DNA of 64,000 bases, taken from positions 372,001-436,000 of the forward strand of contig CAWGIX010000010.1 of assembly GCA_963822705.1 (NCBI GenBank), written 5' to 3'. Shown here piece after piece: positions 18,827 to 26,606 of the stretch. Numbering within the stretch: the stretch's first letter is position 1; the number at the start of each line of letters is the position of its first letter. The stretch comes from CAVRQM01 sp963822705. Its GTDB lineage: Bacteria; Pseudomonadota; Alphaproteobacteria; Acetobacterales; Acetobacteraceae. The notes beneath the pieces were generated by a model. That model was not told the DNA's origin. It saw only the letters and a list, made by a program, of their open reading frames with translations, and did no database searches. The translations under genes were made by a program, and so were the position numbers.

Positions 18827-19127
18827 CGGCTCGCGCCGAGAGGTGGAGGCGGCATTGGGTCTGTCGGTGCTGGAGATCGCGCACCAGTATGACGTGGACA
18901 TAGAGGGCGCCTGCGAAGGCTCGCTCGCCTGTTCCACCTGCCACGTCATCGTCGACCCGGCTTGGTTCGGGAAACTCGCCCGCCCGACCGAGGACGAGGA
19001 AGACATGCTGGATCTGGCGTTCGGGCTGGAAAAGACTTCGCGGCTCGGGTGCCAGATCGTCATGACGCCGACGCTGGACGGGCTGGTGGTACGCCTGCCG
19101 GCCGGCGTGCGCAACGCCCAGAAGTAG
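18798..19127 (+). CDS. 2Fe-2S ferredoxin, adrenodoxin type
   Basis: A 109-residue ISC-type (adrenodoxin-like) ferredoxin with one 2Fe-2S cluster. The ligands are C39, C45 and C48 in ACEGSLACSTC and C85 in LGCQIVM. These proteins supply electrons for Fe-S cluster assembly. The acidic patch EDEEDMLD, which contacts partner proteins, is present. It begins inside the 3' end of the second desulfurase gene and ends 10 bp before mnmA, consistent with one operon for persulfide generation and reduction. The intact frame supports the reading of the overlapping desulfurase end. Confidence 0.93.
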   Translation: MPKMTFIQRDGSRREVEAALGLSVLEIAHQYDVDIEGACEGSLACSTCHVIVDPAWFGKLARPTEDEEDMLDLAFGLEKTSRLGCQIVMTPTLDGLVVRLPAGVRNAQK

Positions 19128-19137
19128 TTTTACTCCG

Positions 19138-20199
19138 ATGCGGATTCTGGTGGCGATGTCCGGCGGGGTGGACAGCAGCACGGTGGCGGGGCTGCTGCAT
19201 GCGGCCGGTCACGAGGTCATCGGCGCCACGCTGCAGTTGTACGATTTTGGCGCCGCGAGCGGTCGCAAGGGCGCGTGCTGCGCCGGCCAGGACATTCTTG
19301 ACGCGCGGCGCGTCGCGGATCGGCTGGGCTTCGCGCACTACGTTATCGACGCCGAGGCGCGGTTTCGCGAAGCGGTCATCCAGGATTTTGCCGATGCCTA
19401 CGCAGGCGGCGAGACGCCGGTGCCGTGCGTGCGCTGCAACCAGACGGTGAAATTCACCGATCTGGTGAAACTGGCGCGCGACCTGGAGTGCGAGCGACTG
19501 GCGACCGGGCACTATGTGCGCCGGGTGGACGGGCCGGAGGGTGCCGAGTTGCACCGGGCGGCCGATTTTTCGCGCGACCAGAGCTGGTTTTTGTTCGCGA
19601 CCACGCAGGCGCAGTTGGATTTTTCCATGTTTCCGCTGGGCGATTTCGCCGACAAGGCGGCGACACGGGCAGAGGCGCGGCGGCTGGGGCTGGCGGTGGC
19701 GGACAAGCCCGACAGCCAGGACATCTGTTTCGTGCCGCACGGTCGTTACGATCAGGTGGTCGCGCGGCTGCGGCCGGATGCCGCCGAGCCGGGCGACATC
19801 GTGGACGAGGCGGGTGTCGCTTTGGCGCGGCACCCCGGCATTGCCCGCTACACGGTGGGTCAGGCGCGGGGCTTGGGTGCGGCTTCGCGCGACGCGGCGG
19901 GGCGGCGGCGCGTGGTGGTGCGGCTCGATGCGGCGCGACGGCAGGTAGTGGTGGGCGGGGGCGCCTCGGCCAGCCGGCGCGTGCGCTTGCGCGAGGTGAA
20001 CTGGCTGGTAGAGCCGGGCCGGCGGCGCTGCTTTGCCAAACTGCGCGCGCGGGAGACGCCGCAGCCGGCGGAAATCGTACCGGGGGAGGATGGGGCGGAA
20101 GTGTGGCTGGACGCTCCGGCACTGGCGGCTCCGGGGCAGGCTTGCGTGCTGTATGATGGGGGGAGGGTGCTGGGCGGGGGGTTTATCGCCCGGCATTGA
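19138..20199 (+). CDS. mnmA: tRNA-specific 2-thiouridylase
   Basis: MnmA activates U34 of Lys, Glu and Gln tRNAs with ATP and inserts sulfur to give 2-thiouridine. The PP-loop SGGVDSS lies near the N-terminus. The catalytic cysteines are those in VPCVRCNQTVKF and in DSQDICFVPHG. ARYTVGQARGLG is the C-terminal family signature. Length (353) and start ATG 19138 are as expected. It is the last protein gene of the cysteine desulfurase/ferredoxin operon, so its sulfur donor is encoded next to it. A tRNA-Met gene follows 44 bp downstream. Confidence 0.95.
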   Translation: MRILVAMSGGVDSSTVAGLLHAAGHEVIGATLQLYDFGAASGRKGACCAGQDILDARRVADRLGFAHYVIDAEARFREAVIQDFADAYAGGETPVPCVRCNQTVKFTDLVKLARDLECERLATGHYVRRVDGPEGAELHRAADFSRDQSWFLFATTQAQLDFSMFPLGDFADKAATRAEARRLGLAVADKPDSQDICFVPHGRYDQVVARLRPDAAEPGDIVDEAGVALARHPGIARYTVGQARGLGAASRDAAGRRRVVVRLDAARRQVVVGGGASASRRVRLREVNWLVEPGRRRCFAKLRARETPQPAEIVPGEDGAEVWLDAPALAAPGQACVLYDGGRVLGGGFIARH

Positions 20200-20243
20200 C
20201 GCAGGTTGAAGCGCGGCGGTATTTCCGCGCCCCTGCCTGCGAT

Positions 20244-20318
20244 GGCGCCGTAGCTCAGCGGTAGAGCAGGGGAATCATAATCCCTTGGTCGGTGGTTCAA
20301 ATCCGCCCGGCGCTACCA
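20244..20318 (+). tRNA. tRNA-Met (anticodon CAT), elongator type
   Basis: A complete cloverleaf can be drawn by eye. Acceptor stem: 20244-20250 with 20308-20314, including a terminal G-U pair. D stem: 20253-20256 with 20264-20267. Anticodon stem: 20269-20273 with 20281-20285 around loop ATCATAA, anticodon CAT at 20276-20278. T stem: 20291-20295 with 20303-20307. The CCA end is encoded (20316-20318). The core GGAATCATAATCC and the ending GCTACCA fit alphaproteobacterial elongator tRNA-Met better than initiator tRNA or the lysidine-modified tRNA-Ile that shares this anticodon. tRNAscan-SE with isotype models would settle this. Confidence 0.93.
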
Positions 20319-20465
20319 TTCCGCGAACACGGAGCGTCAGACGGCCATGACCGGCAGGCTGACGCTGGCACTGTCGCTCAATGAAACGATGGTCTCCAGG
20401 GTCATGCAGCCGTGCGGGCGCATATCGCTGGTTTCGGCAGGTAACAGCAGGCAGCTCCGATGTTC

Positions 20466-21038
20466 TCAGCGATTCGCCCCCGGCACCCACAGCGCGTCGC
20501 CGGCGCCGTTCGCGTTCAGCCGCCGCGCCAGCACGAACAGGTGGTCGGACATGCGGTTCAGCACGCGGATCACCGCCGGATTCACCACCTCGTCGGCCGC
20601 CAGCGCCACCACGCGCCGCTCGGCGCGGCGCAACACGGTGCGCGCCAAGTGCGCATGGGCCGCCCCCGGCGTGCCGCCCGGCAGCACGAAACTGGTCAGC
20701 TCCGGCAGGCTTGCGTTCATTGCAGCCACCTCCGCTTCCAGCCGCACACACGGCGCGTCGGTGACGCGCAGCCGGTCGCCGGCCTCGCCGGGCACACACA
20801 GATCCGCACCGACATCGAACAGATCGTTTTGCATGCGGGCGATCATGGCGTCCGCCTCGGCATCGCCGGCCAGGTGCAGCCGCAGCAGACCCAAAGCCGC
20901 GTTGGCCTCGTCCACCGCCCCGAACGCTTCCACCCGCGCGGCATTTTTCGGCACCCGGGTGCCGTCGCCCAGACTGGTCTGTCCGCCGTCGCCACCACGC
21001 GTGATCACCCGGTCGATCCGCACCACCCGCTCGGCCAT
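20466..21038 (-). CDS. Cob(I)yrinic acid a,c-diamide/cob(I)alamin adenosyltransferase, PduO type
   Basis: This enzyme transfers the 5'-deoxyadenosyl group of ATP to cob(I)alamin to make adenosylcobalamin. Hallmarks: TRGGDGGQTSLGDGTRVPKN at the N-terminus, FGAVDEANAALG, and RRAERRVVALAADEVVNPAVIRVLNRMSDHLF split around the family's RRAER and NRLSD-type motifs. I chose ATG 21038 (190 residues), the family's usual length. It starts 4 bp after the tonB stop and is the last gene of the import operon, which supports a cobalamin rather than a haem or iron substrate for the transporter. Confidence 0.92.
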   Translation of the reverse strand: MAERVVRIDRVITRGGDGGQTSLGDGTRVPKNAARVEAFGAVDEANAALGLLRLHLAGDAEADAMIARMQNDLFDVGADLCVPGEAGDRLRVTDAPCVRLEAEVAAMNASLPELTSFVLPGGTPGAAHAHLARTVLRRAERRVVALAADEVVNPAVIRVLNRMSDHLFVLARRLNANGAGDALWVPGANR

Positions 21039-21042
21039 TGCT

Positions 21043-21729
21043 TCAATCCAATATAAAGTCAAAACGCTGGTCGCGCACCGAGGGCACCGCTTCGCCGTCG
21101 CGCAGCTGCGGAATGAACCGCCAGCGCATCGCCGCATCCCGCGCCGCGCGGTCGAGGTCGGAATAACCGGAACTTTCTAACGTTTCGATTTGCGTTACCT
21201 TGCCGTCCGTGCCGATATGGATGCGCAGGCCGACGCTGCCCTGCTCGTGTCGTCGATATGCGTCCGCCGGATAGGGCGGCGGCCGGTTGCCCGGGTCGGA
21301 TTGCGCCTCGACGATGCCGGCGTCGACCTCCGGCACCTCAAATCCGACCACACCGTCGCCGAGGCGCACCGGCAGCGATGCCTGGGCGCTGCCGCTGCCG
21401 GCCGGTTGCGTCGCACCTGAATGCGGCGAAGAATCTCCGGCGTCCTGTGGCGCCGCCGCGGCCGATCTGGACGGGGAGGCGGTGGCCGCAGCCGCCGGAG
21501 CCCCGTTCGCGGTGGCGTTGTGCCCGAAAATCAGCTCGATCTTCGCGTCCGCTTCCTTCGGTTCGCGCATCGTGCGCGGCCAGTCCACCGACAGCGCCAT
21601 GGCCAGCGCGGCATGTACCGTCAGCGACGCTGCGACAGCGACCTTCAGGGTGCCGGAAGCCACGACGCGAGACCGGCACCCCAGCGCGACCACCGCGCTT
21701 CGCGGTACCGCCACCGCACCTTCCGCCAC
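21043..21729 (-). CDS. Energy transducer TonB-family protein
   Basis: TonB couples the proton-motive force to outer-membrane receptors. The protein has an N-terminal hydrophobic anchor (VAVAASLTVHAALAMALSV), a long Ala/Pro/Ser-rich periplasmic linker, and a C-terminal TonB domain (PPPYPADAYRRHEQGSVGLRIHI, then LDRAARDAAMRWRF). The frame is open far upstream into the ABC gene; I take GTG 21729, downstream of a GAGGAGG, giving 228 residues. The spacing from that site is long, so the start is uncertain. It lies between the ABC ATPase and the adenosyltransferase. No ExbB, ExbD or TonB-dependent receptor gene is in the window. Confidence 0.82.
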   Translation of the reverse strand: MAEGAVAVPRSAVVALGCRSRVVASGTLKVAVAASLTVHAALAMALSVDWPRTMREPKEADAKIELIFGHNATANGAPAAAATASPSRSAAAAPQDAGDSSPHSGATQPAGSGSAQASLPVRLGDGVVGFEVPEVDAGIVEAQSDPGNRPPPYPADAYRRHEQGSVGLRIHIGTDGKVTQIETLESSGYSDLDRAARDAAMRWRFIPQLRDGEAVPSVRDQRFDFILD

Positions 21730-21752
21730 AAAAAACCGCGCGGCGTGCCTCC

Positions 21753-22385
21753 TCACGGCGGCAGCAGCCGAGGTTCTGGATCGACGCCCCAGCGCAACCC
21801 GAACGCGCGCGCGGCATGGGGCAGGGCAAACTGCGCCGGCCCGTCGAACACGATCCGGCCCTCCGCCAGCACCAATGCGCGGTCGGCATAATGGCGCACC
21901 AGGTCCAGGGCGTGCAGCACCACCGCAACCGCGCGCCCGGCCCGCGCGGTGCGGCGCAGCAGCCCCATGATGTCGTGCTGCGCGGCCGGATCGAGGTCGG
22001 CGGTCGGCTCGTCGAGCAGAAAAGCCTCTGGATCGGTGGCGAAGGCACGGGCGAGCATGGCGCGCCGGGCCTCGCCGCCGGACACGCGGTCGATTCGTGC
22101 GTCGCGCAGGGCCGCGATGCCGCACTCCGCCAACGCCCGCTCGACCGGCTCGGGAGCCCGGTCACGATGCGGAATGCGGCCGAGTGCGGCCACCTGCGCC
22201 ACGGTCAGGCTCCAGGCGCAGCGTGCCCCCTGCGGCAGGTAGGCGACCCGCCGCGGGTCTGGCGCCGCAGTCCCGGGCAGCAGGCCGGCCAGGGCGCGCA
22301 GCAGCGTGGTCTTGCCCGCCCCGTTCGGCCCGCAGATGGCCAGCAACAAACCCGGTGCCACGGTCACGTCTACGTCGCGCAGCAC
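21753..22385 (-). CDS. ABC transporter ATP-binding protein, BtuD/FecE type
   Basis: The ATPase of a class II (FecCD-type) importer. Walker A is CGPNGAGKTTLLRAL, the signature is VSGGEARRAMLARA, and Walker B is AFLLDEPTADLDP. As written it starts at GTG 22385 with 210 residues, shorter than the usual 240-260. Upstream the same frame encodes a natural N-terminal strand (TAELRLGSRIV) but meets the permease stop. GTG 22431, which overlaps that stop as GTGA, would be the ideal start if one base near 22410 were corrected. I therefore suspect an indel and a true start at 22431. It pairs with the permease and binding protein upstream. Confidence 0.85.
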   Translation of the reverse strand: MLRDVDVTVAPGLLLAICGPNGAGKTTLLRALAGLLPGTAAPDPRRVAYLPQGARCAWSLTVAQVAALGRIPHRDRAPEPVERALAECGIAALRDARIDRVSGGEARRAMLARAFATDPEAFLLDEPTADLDPAAQHDIMGLLRRTARAGRAVAVVLHALDLVRHYADRALVLAEGRIVFDGPAQFALPHAARAFGLRWGVDPEPRLLPP

Positions 22386-22427
22386 GATTCTACTGCCGAG
22401 CCGCAGTTCGGCCGTGCGAAAACGCGA

Positions 22428-23366
22428 TCACGGCGCCACCCGGCGCGCGAGGCGCACCAGCACGGGCGCGCCCAATAGCGCGGTCAGCACGCCGACCGGC
22501 GGCTCGGCCGACATCGGCAGCAGCAGCGGCAGCGCCCGGCACAGAATGTCGGCGGCCAGCAGCAGCGCGGCGCCGCCCAGCAGCGAGGGCAGCAACAGCG
22601 CGGCGGGGCGCTCGCCGAACGCCGGGCGCAGCAGATGCGGCACCACCAGGCCCACGAAACCGATGCCGCCCGCGACCGAGGCTCCGGCTCCCACCGCGAG
22701 CGCCATGCCCAAGGCGGCAAGCCGCAGCGTCCGGGCCACCGGGACGCCGAGGCTGGCGGCCACGTCCTCGCCCAGCGCCAGTCCATCCAGTCCGCGCCCT
22801 AGACGCAGCAGCACCCAGCAACCGAGTGCCACCGGCGGCAGCGCCAGCCACAGCTGGGCCAAGGTGGATTGGGAGAAGCCTCCCAGAAGCCAGGCGGACA
22901 GTTCGGCCAGCGCGAACGGATTGGGTGCGAGCGCCAAGGCGAGCGCCAGCAGGGCGGCGGACAGAGCGGACAGCGCCACCCCGGCCAGCACCAGGCTGGG
23001 ACCAGAGGCGGCGCGGGCACTCATGCCCAGCAGCACCCCGCCGCCGATTGCGGCCCCGCAAAACCCTGCCACCGGCAGGGCCGGCGCGAAACTCGCCGAA
23101 ACGCCCCAGTAGAACGCCAGCGCCGCGCCCAGCACCGCGCAGCCGCCGATCCCCAGAAAACCCGGATCGGCGAGCGGATTGCGAAGTGCGCCTTGCAGCA
23201 CCGCCCCCGACAGGCCCAGCGCCGCGCCGACCAGGGCTGCGAGCGCGGTCCGAGGCAGTCGGAGCTGCCACAGGATGGCGCCCTCCGGAATGCCCAGCCC
23301 CGCGGCACCCACCAGCAGCGACAGCAAGACCAGCACCGCCACGACCACGCCAAGCGCCGCCGTCAT
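22428..23366 (-). CDS. FecCD/BtuC-family ABC transporter permease
   Basis: The inner-membrane channel of a cobalamin/haem/siderophore-type importer. The 312-residue protein is almost entirely hydrophobic, with about nine to ten helices. It has family motifs LRLPRTALAALVGAALGLSGAVLQGALRNPLADPGFLG and GGIGFVGLVVPHLLRP, the latter near the coupling helix. The open frame extends upstream, but ATG 23366 overlaps the binding-protein stop (ATGA at 23363-23366) and matches family starts. A single permease gene implies a homodimer, as in BtuC2D2. Confidence 0.93.
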   Translation of the reverse strand: MTAALGVVVAVLVLLSLLVGAAGLGIPEGAILWQLRLPRTALAALVGAALGLSGAVLQGALRNPLADPGFLGIGGCAVLGAALAFYWGVSASFAPALPVAGFCGAAIGGGVLLGMSARAASGPSLVLAGVALSALSAALLALALALAPNPFALAELSAWLLGGFSQSTLAQLWLALPPVALGCWVLLRLGRGLDGLALGEDVAASLGVPVARTLRLAALGMALAVGAGASVAGGIGFVGLVVPHLLRPAFGERPAALLLPSLLGGAALLLAADILCRALPLLLPMSAEPPVGVLTALLGAPVLVRLARRVAP

Positions 23367-24118
23367 GGCGCCAGGGCGTCGGCGGCCCGCGCCGTCCATG
23401 GCCCGCCGCAGATCAGCAGGGCGGGATCGACGGTGCGAGAGGGGATGCCGCGCAACGCGGGGTGGCGCAGCAGTTCCGTCGCCAGCGACGGCGTTTCGGG
23501 GGCGGCCGGCACCAAAACCTCGTCCGGCGGATGCGCCAAAATGGTTTCCAGCGACCACTGCCGTCCATCGCCCGCATCCGACAATCCGGCCGCCTGCAGC
23601 ACCGCGTGGCCCAGCGAGCCGGGACCGGCGGTCCAGCCCCGCGGCTCCAAAACCAGTGCCCGCTTCGGCGGACCGGAAGGCACCGCGGCCAGTTTCGCGT
23701 CCATCTCCGCCAGCACCGCTTCGCCACGTTCTTGGGCGCCCAGCAGAACGGCGAGACGACGCGTTTCGGCCCGGATCTCGGCAAAATTCTGCGGCAGACG
23801 GATGCGCTCGACCCGCACGCCGCTCGCCGCCAGGGCAGAAAGCGTCGCCTGGGCGCCATACTCGGCGGCCAGCACCAAATCCGGGTGCAGCGCCAGCACC
23901 GCCTCGGCATCCGCCCGCACCCACGGTTTCGATTTCGCCGCCTCGGCCACCGCGGACAGTGCCGCATCCCGCGCCAGCGGCGACAGTGCTGCCACCCGGT
24001 CCGGCGCAAGCGTCATCAAAAAGTCGTCGGCGCAGAGATTGAGCGAGACCACGCCGCCGGCATGGGCCGGTGCCGCGGCCAAAAGGATCACGCACAGGGC
24101 GGCAAGGGCGCGACGCAT
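23363..24118 (-). CDS. ABC transporter periplasmic substrate-binding protein, BtuF/FecB-like
   Basis: A 251-residue secreted binding protein with a signal peptide (MRRALAALCVILLAAAPAHA, cleavage after AHA). It continues GGVVSLNLCADDFLMTLAP, the typical start of class III binding proteins (two lobes joined by one helix). Its substrate is probably cobalamin or another corrinoid, judged from the adenosyltransferase at the operon end. Haem or a siderophore remains possible. It heads the operon, 44 bp from the divergent DMT transporter gene, leaving no room for a cobalamin riboswitch. Confidence 0.87.
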   Translation of the reverse strand: MRRALAALCVILLAAAPAHAGGVVSLNLCADDFLMTLAPDRVAALSPLARDAALSAVAEAAKSKPWVRADAEAVLALHPDLVLAAEYGAQATLSALAASGVRVERIRLPQNFAEIRAETRRLAVLLGAQERGEAVLAEMDAKLAAVPSGPPKRALVLEPRGWTAGPGSLGHAVLQAAGLSDAGDGRQWSLETILAHPPDEVLVPAAPETPSLATELLRHPALRGIPSRTVDPALLICGGPWTARAADALAP

Positions 24119-24162
24119 GCGGCGAGATTACCCCGGTATATGGGTTTGTGGCATGGGCGCGT

Positions 24163-25029
24163 ATGCAAATTCGCACCCGTGCGACGGCGGCCGGAGTATT
24201 GTCGATCCTGCTGTGGTCGGCGCTGGCCCTGCTCACGACCGCCACCCGAAACGTGCCGCCGTTCGAGCTGCTGGGGCTGAGTTTCGCCGTGGCTTGCGCC
24301 TGCGGCATGGCGGTGCTGGGGCTGGGCGGGCGCACCGCACTGGCGCGGCTGCGCGCACCTTGGCCGGCCTGGCTGCTGGGCTTTTGCGGCCTGTTTTTCT
24401 ACCACGCGCTGTATTTCACGGCCCTGAAACAGGCCCCGCCGGCCGAGGCGAGCCTGATCGCCTATCTGTGGCCGCTGCTCATCGTGCTGTTTTCGGCGGC
24501 CCGGCCCGGCGAGCGCATTCGCCCGCTCCACCTGCTGGGCGCGGTGCTCGGCCTGTCCGGAACGGCGTTGCTGGTGCTGCGTGACCACGGCGGGACGGGG
24601 CATGCCTCGGCGCTGGGCTATCTCGCCGCCCTCGGCTGCGCGCTGGTGTGGTCCGGGTATTCCGTGCTGAACCGCCGGTTCGCCGATACGCCCAGCGAAG
24701 CCATCGCCGGCGTCTGCGGCGCGGTCGCGGTGGCCGGGATGCTTTGCCATTTTCTCCTCGAGCGCACCGTGGTGCCGGATGCGCGCCAGTGGGCGGCCAT
24801 CGTGGCGCTGGGCGTGGGCCCGGTCGGGCTGGCTTTCTTCGCCTGGGATTTTGCCACCAAGCACGGACGCCTGGCGCTGCTCGGCACGCTGTCCTACCTG
24901 GCGCCGCTGCTCTCCACGTTGCTCCTCATCGCCACCGGCGCGGCCCGAGCCGGGGTTTCGGTGCTGGCCGCCGCCGTGCTGATCATTCTCGGCGCGGCTG
25001 TTGCGGCTCGTGCCGGTCGGCCGGGGTGA
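24163..25029 (+). CDS. DMT-superfamily transporter, EamA domains
   Basis: A 288-residue inner-membrane protein with about ten hydrophobic helices arranged as two EamA repeats. The first ends near ALYFTALKQAPPAEASLIAYLWPL and the second near GRLALLGTLSYLAPLLSTLLL. Both are signature positions of metabolite exporters of the drug/metabolite transporter superfamily. The resemblance is to YddG-like amino acid exporters, but the substrate is not predictable. I take ATG 24163 rather than the longer frame from 24070, whose added residues precede the first helix and overlap the binding-protein gene. The last 47 bp overlap the convergent enoyl-CoA hydratase gene. Confidence 0.87.
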   Translation: MQIRTRATAAGVLSILLWSALALLTTATRNVPPFELLGLSFAVACACGMAVLGLGGRTALARLRAPWPAWLLGFCGLFFYHALYFTALKQAPPAEASLIAYLWPLLIVLFSAARPGERIRPLHLLGAVLGLSGTALLVLRDHGGTGHASALGYLAALGCALVWSGYSVLNRRFADTPSEAIAGVCGAVAVAGMLCHFLLERTVVPDARQWAAIVALGVGPVGLAFFAWDFATKHGRLALLGTLSYLAPLLSTLLLIATGAARAGVSVLAAAVLIILGAAVAARAGRPG

Positions 25030-25657
25030 GCTGCGCCAATGCCTGCTTGGCGCCGCGCAGAACCTCCGGGTCCCGTTCGACCAGCAGCCGCGCCAGGTCG
25101 GCCACGCTGTCGGACAGGTCGGCGTCGGGCACCACCCGATGCACCAGGCCGATGCGCAGCGCTTCGGAGGCTTCGATCCGCTCGCCCGTCAGCAGCAGGT
25201 ACCGGGCCTGCGACGCCCCCACCACCCGCACGAACGCCCGCTCGATGCCGAGTGCCGCCGCTCGCTCGGCGGTGAGCGCAAAATCCAAATCCTGGGCGGC
25301 AATGCGAATATCGGCGGCGAGCACCATCGCCAGTCCCGCTCCCCTGCAATCGCCGCGTATCCGGGCCACCACCGGCTTGGAAAACCGCGCCAGCCGCTCG
25401 CACATGTTGCAGGCCGGATCGGCCTCCGCGCCAGTGTCCGCCTCTTCGTCGGCGCCGTCGGGATCGGTGGCGAAGGCGACGTGGCCGGCGCCGGTGAGCA
25501 CCAGCACGCGCACGCCCTCGTCCTCCTCCAGCCGGTCCAGGGCTTCGGCGAACTCCCGACACATCTTTGGCGACAAGGCGTTGTGGGGGTCGGTGCCGAC
25601 GAAGGTGAGCAGGCCCACCCCGTCCATCGTCTCGGTGAGCACGCGGCCTTTTTCCAT
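24983..25657 (-). CDS. Enoyl-CoA hydratase/isomerase family protein
   Basis: A crotonase-fold protein of 224 residues, somewhat short for the family (about 255). The core IRGDCRGAGLAMVLAADIRIA matches the oxyanion-hole/active-site region, and GIERAFVRVVG and ERIEASEALRIGLVHRVVP are standard. The CoA-binding segment is unusual: in place of a short GxG turn it has an acidic stretch (DPDGADEEADTGAEAD). The usual catalytic glutamates are not obvious, so the reaction is unknown. Start ATG 25657 has a GGGAG site upstream; the frame continues to 25759 without resemblance. It diverges from the DUF1194 gene and converges on the DMT gene. Confidence 0.8.
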   Translation of the reverse strand: MEKGRVLTETMDGVGLLTFVGTDPHNALSPKMCREFAEALDRLEEDEGVRVLVLTGAGHVAFATDPDGADEEADTGAEADPACNMCERLARFSKPVVARIRGDCRGAGLAMVLAADIRIAAQDLDFALTAERAAALGIERAFVRVVGASQARYLLLTGERIEASEALRIGLVHRVVPDADLSDSVADLARLLVERDPEVLRGAKQALAQLTPADRHEPQQPRRE

Positions 25658-25737
25658 CCCACGCTCCCTGCTGGCCGCGAGCCGAACGTTTGTGCAGCCG
25701 GTTGGATTGCGCCCGGGGCGGGCCATACCATGCCGGC

Positions 25738-26481
25738 ATGAGTTCCGTGGACCTCGCACTGGTGCTGGCCTTCGACGGCTCGGCCAGCGTCACCTACGAG
25801 GAGTTCGGGCTGATCGCGGGCGGCTGTGCGGCGGCGTTGCGCGATCCGGTCGTCTCCGCCGGACTGATCGGCGGCCCGCTGGGCGGCAGTCTGTGTTCGG
25901 TGCTGCTGTGGTCCGGCCAGCACGCGCAGGATGTGCTGATCGACTGGACCCGGGTCGGCACGCCGGCGGAACTGGATGCGCTGTCCCGCGCGGTGGAGGA
26001 CGTGTCGCGCACGGTGCAGCCGGGGAACACGGCGATCGGCTCAGCCCTGCTCGCGTGCGAGGCGCTGTTTTCGGCGCTGCCGGCGACGGCGCGGAGAAGC
26101 ATGATCGATGTGGCGGGGGACGGCCGCAGCAACGACGGGCCGCCGCCGGAAGAGGTCCGCGACCGGCTGGTGGCGGCGGGTGTTACGATCAACGGCCTGT
26201 GCGTGCTGCACGAGGAGCCGGACCTGGTGCAGAGTTATACGCGCGAGGTGATCGGCGGACCGGACGCGTTTGCGCTCGCGTGCCAGGATTATTCGGGGTT
26301 CGCCGACGCGATGCAGGCAAAAGCTGCAGCAGGAGGTGGCTTGAACCCCAGGGCGCGATCCGCTGTTCCGTCCTTGTGTGTTCAAACCTTTATCGCGGAG
26401 GAGCGGTCTCGGCGCAGTCGCAGTCGCAGCGGTGCGGACGCGACCGATGCCTTGGAGATTCCCGTAACATATCTGTTTTGA
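25738..26481 (+). CDS. DUF1194 (von Willebrand factor A-like) protein
   Basis: The protein has a vWA-like fold: VLAFDGSASV near the N-terminus (MIDAS-like DxSxS), and MIDVAGDGRSNDGPPP, the usual DUF1194 core. Function is unknown. The family is normally secreted, but here the start ATG 25738 gives no signal peptide. Oddity: after DAMQAK the frame continues as AAAGGGLNPRARS with no family resemblance for about 45 residues. Removing one A from the AAAA run at 26319-26322 gives LQQEVA and a stop at 26342-26344. The true end is therefore probably 26344, and the extra tail is artefactual. Confidence 0.82.
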   Translation: MSSVDLALVLAFDGSASVTYEEFGLIAGGCAAALRDPVVSAGLIGGPLGGSLCSVLLWSGQHAQDVLIDWTRVGTPAELDALSRAVEDVSRTVQPGNTAIGSALLACEALFSALPATARRSMIDVAGDGRSNDGPPPEEVRDRLVAAGVTINGLCVLHEEPDLVQSYTREVIGGPDAFALACQDYSGFADAMQAKAAAGGGLNPRARSAVPSLCVQTFIAEERSRRSRSRSGADATDALEIPVTYLF

Positions 26482-26606
26482 AAGATGTTTGCGACCGCTA
26501 GGAAGATCGTACTTAAAGCAAACGGACGGGCTTGCGGTTACATCAAACCCGTGCTTGGCTGCATCCGAGGATAACCACCATTTAACGTTTCATATGGGGA
26601 AGCCCG

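Noticed and set aside
20244..20318. tRNA read as tRNA-Ile2 (CAT anticodon, lysidine-modified)
   Set aside because: The anticodon stem-loop and the acceptor end resemble alphaproteobacterial elongator tRNA-Met; isotype scoring could still change this.
24119..24162. Possible cobalamin riboswitch before the import operon
   Set aside because: The 44-bp gap is far too short for the aptamer.
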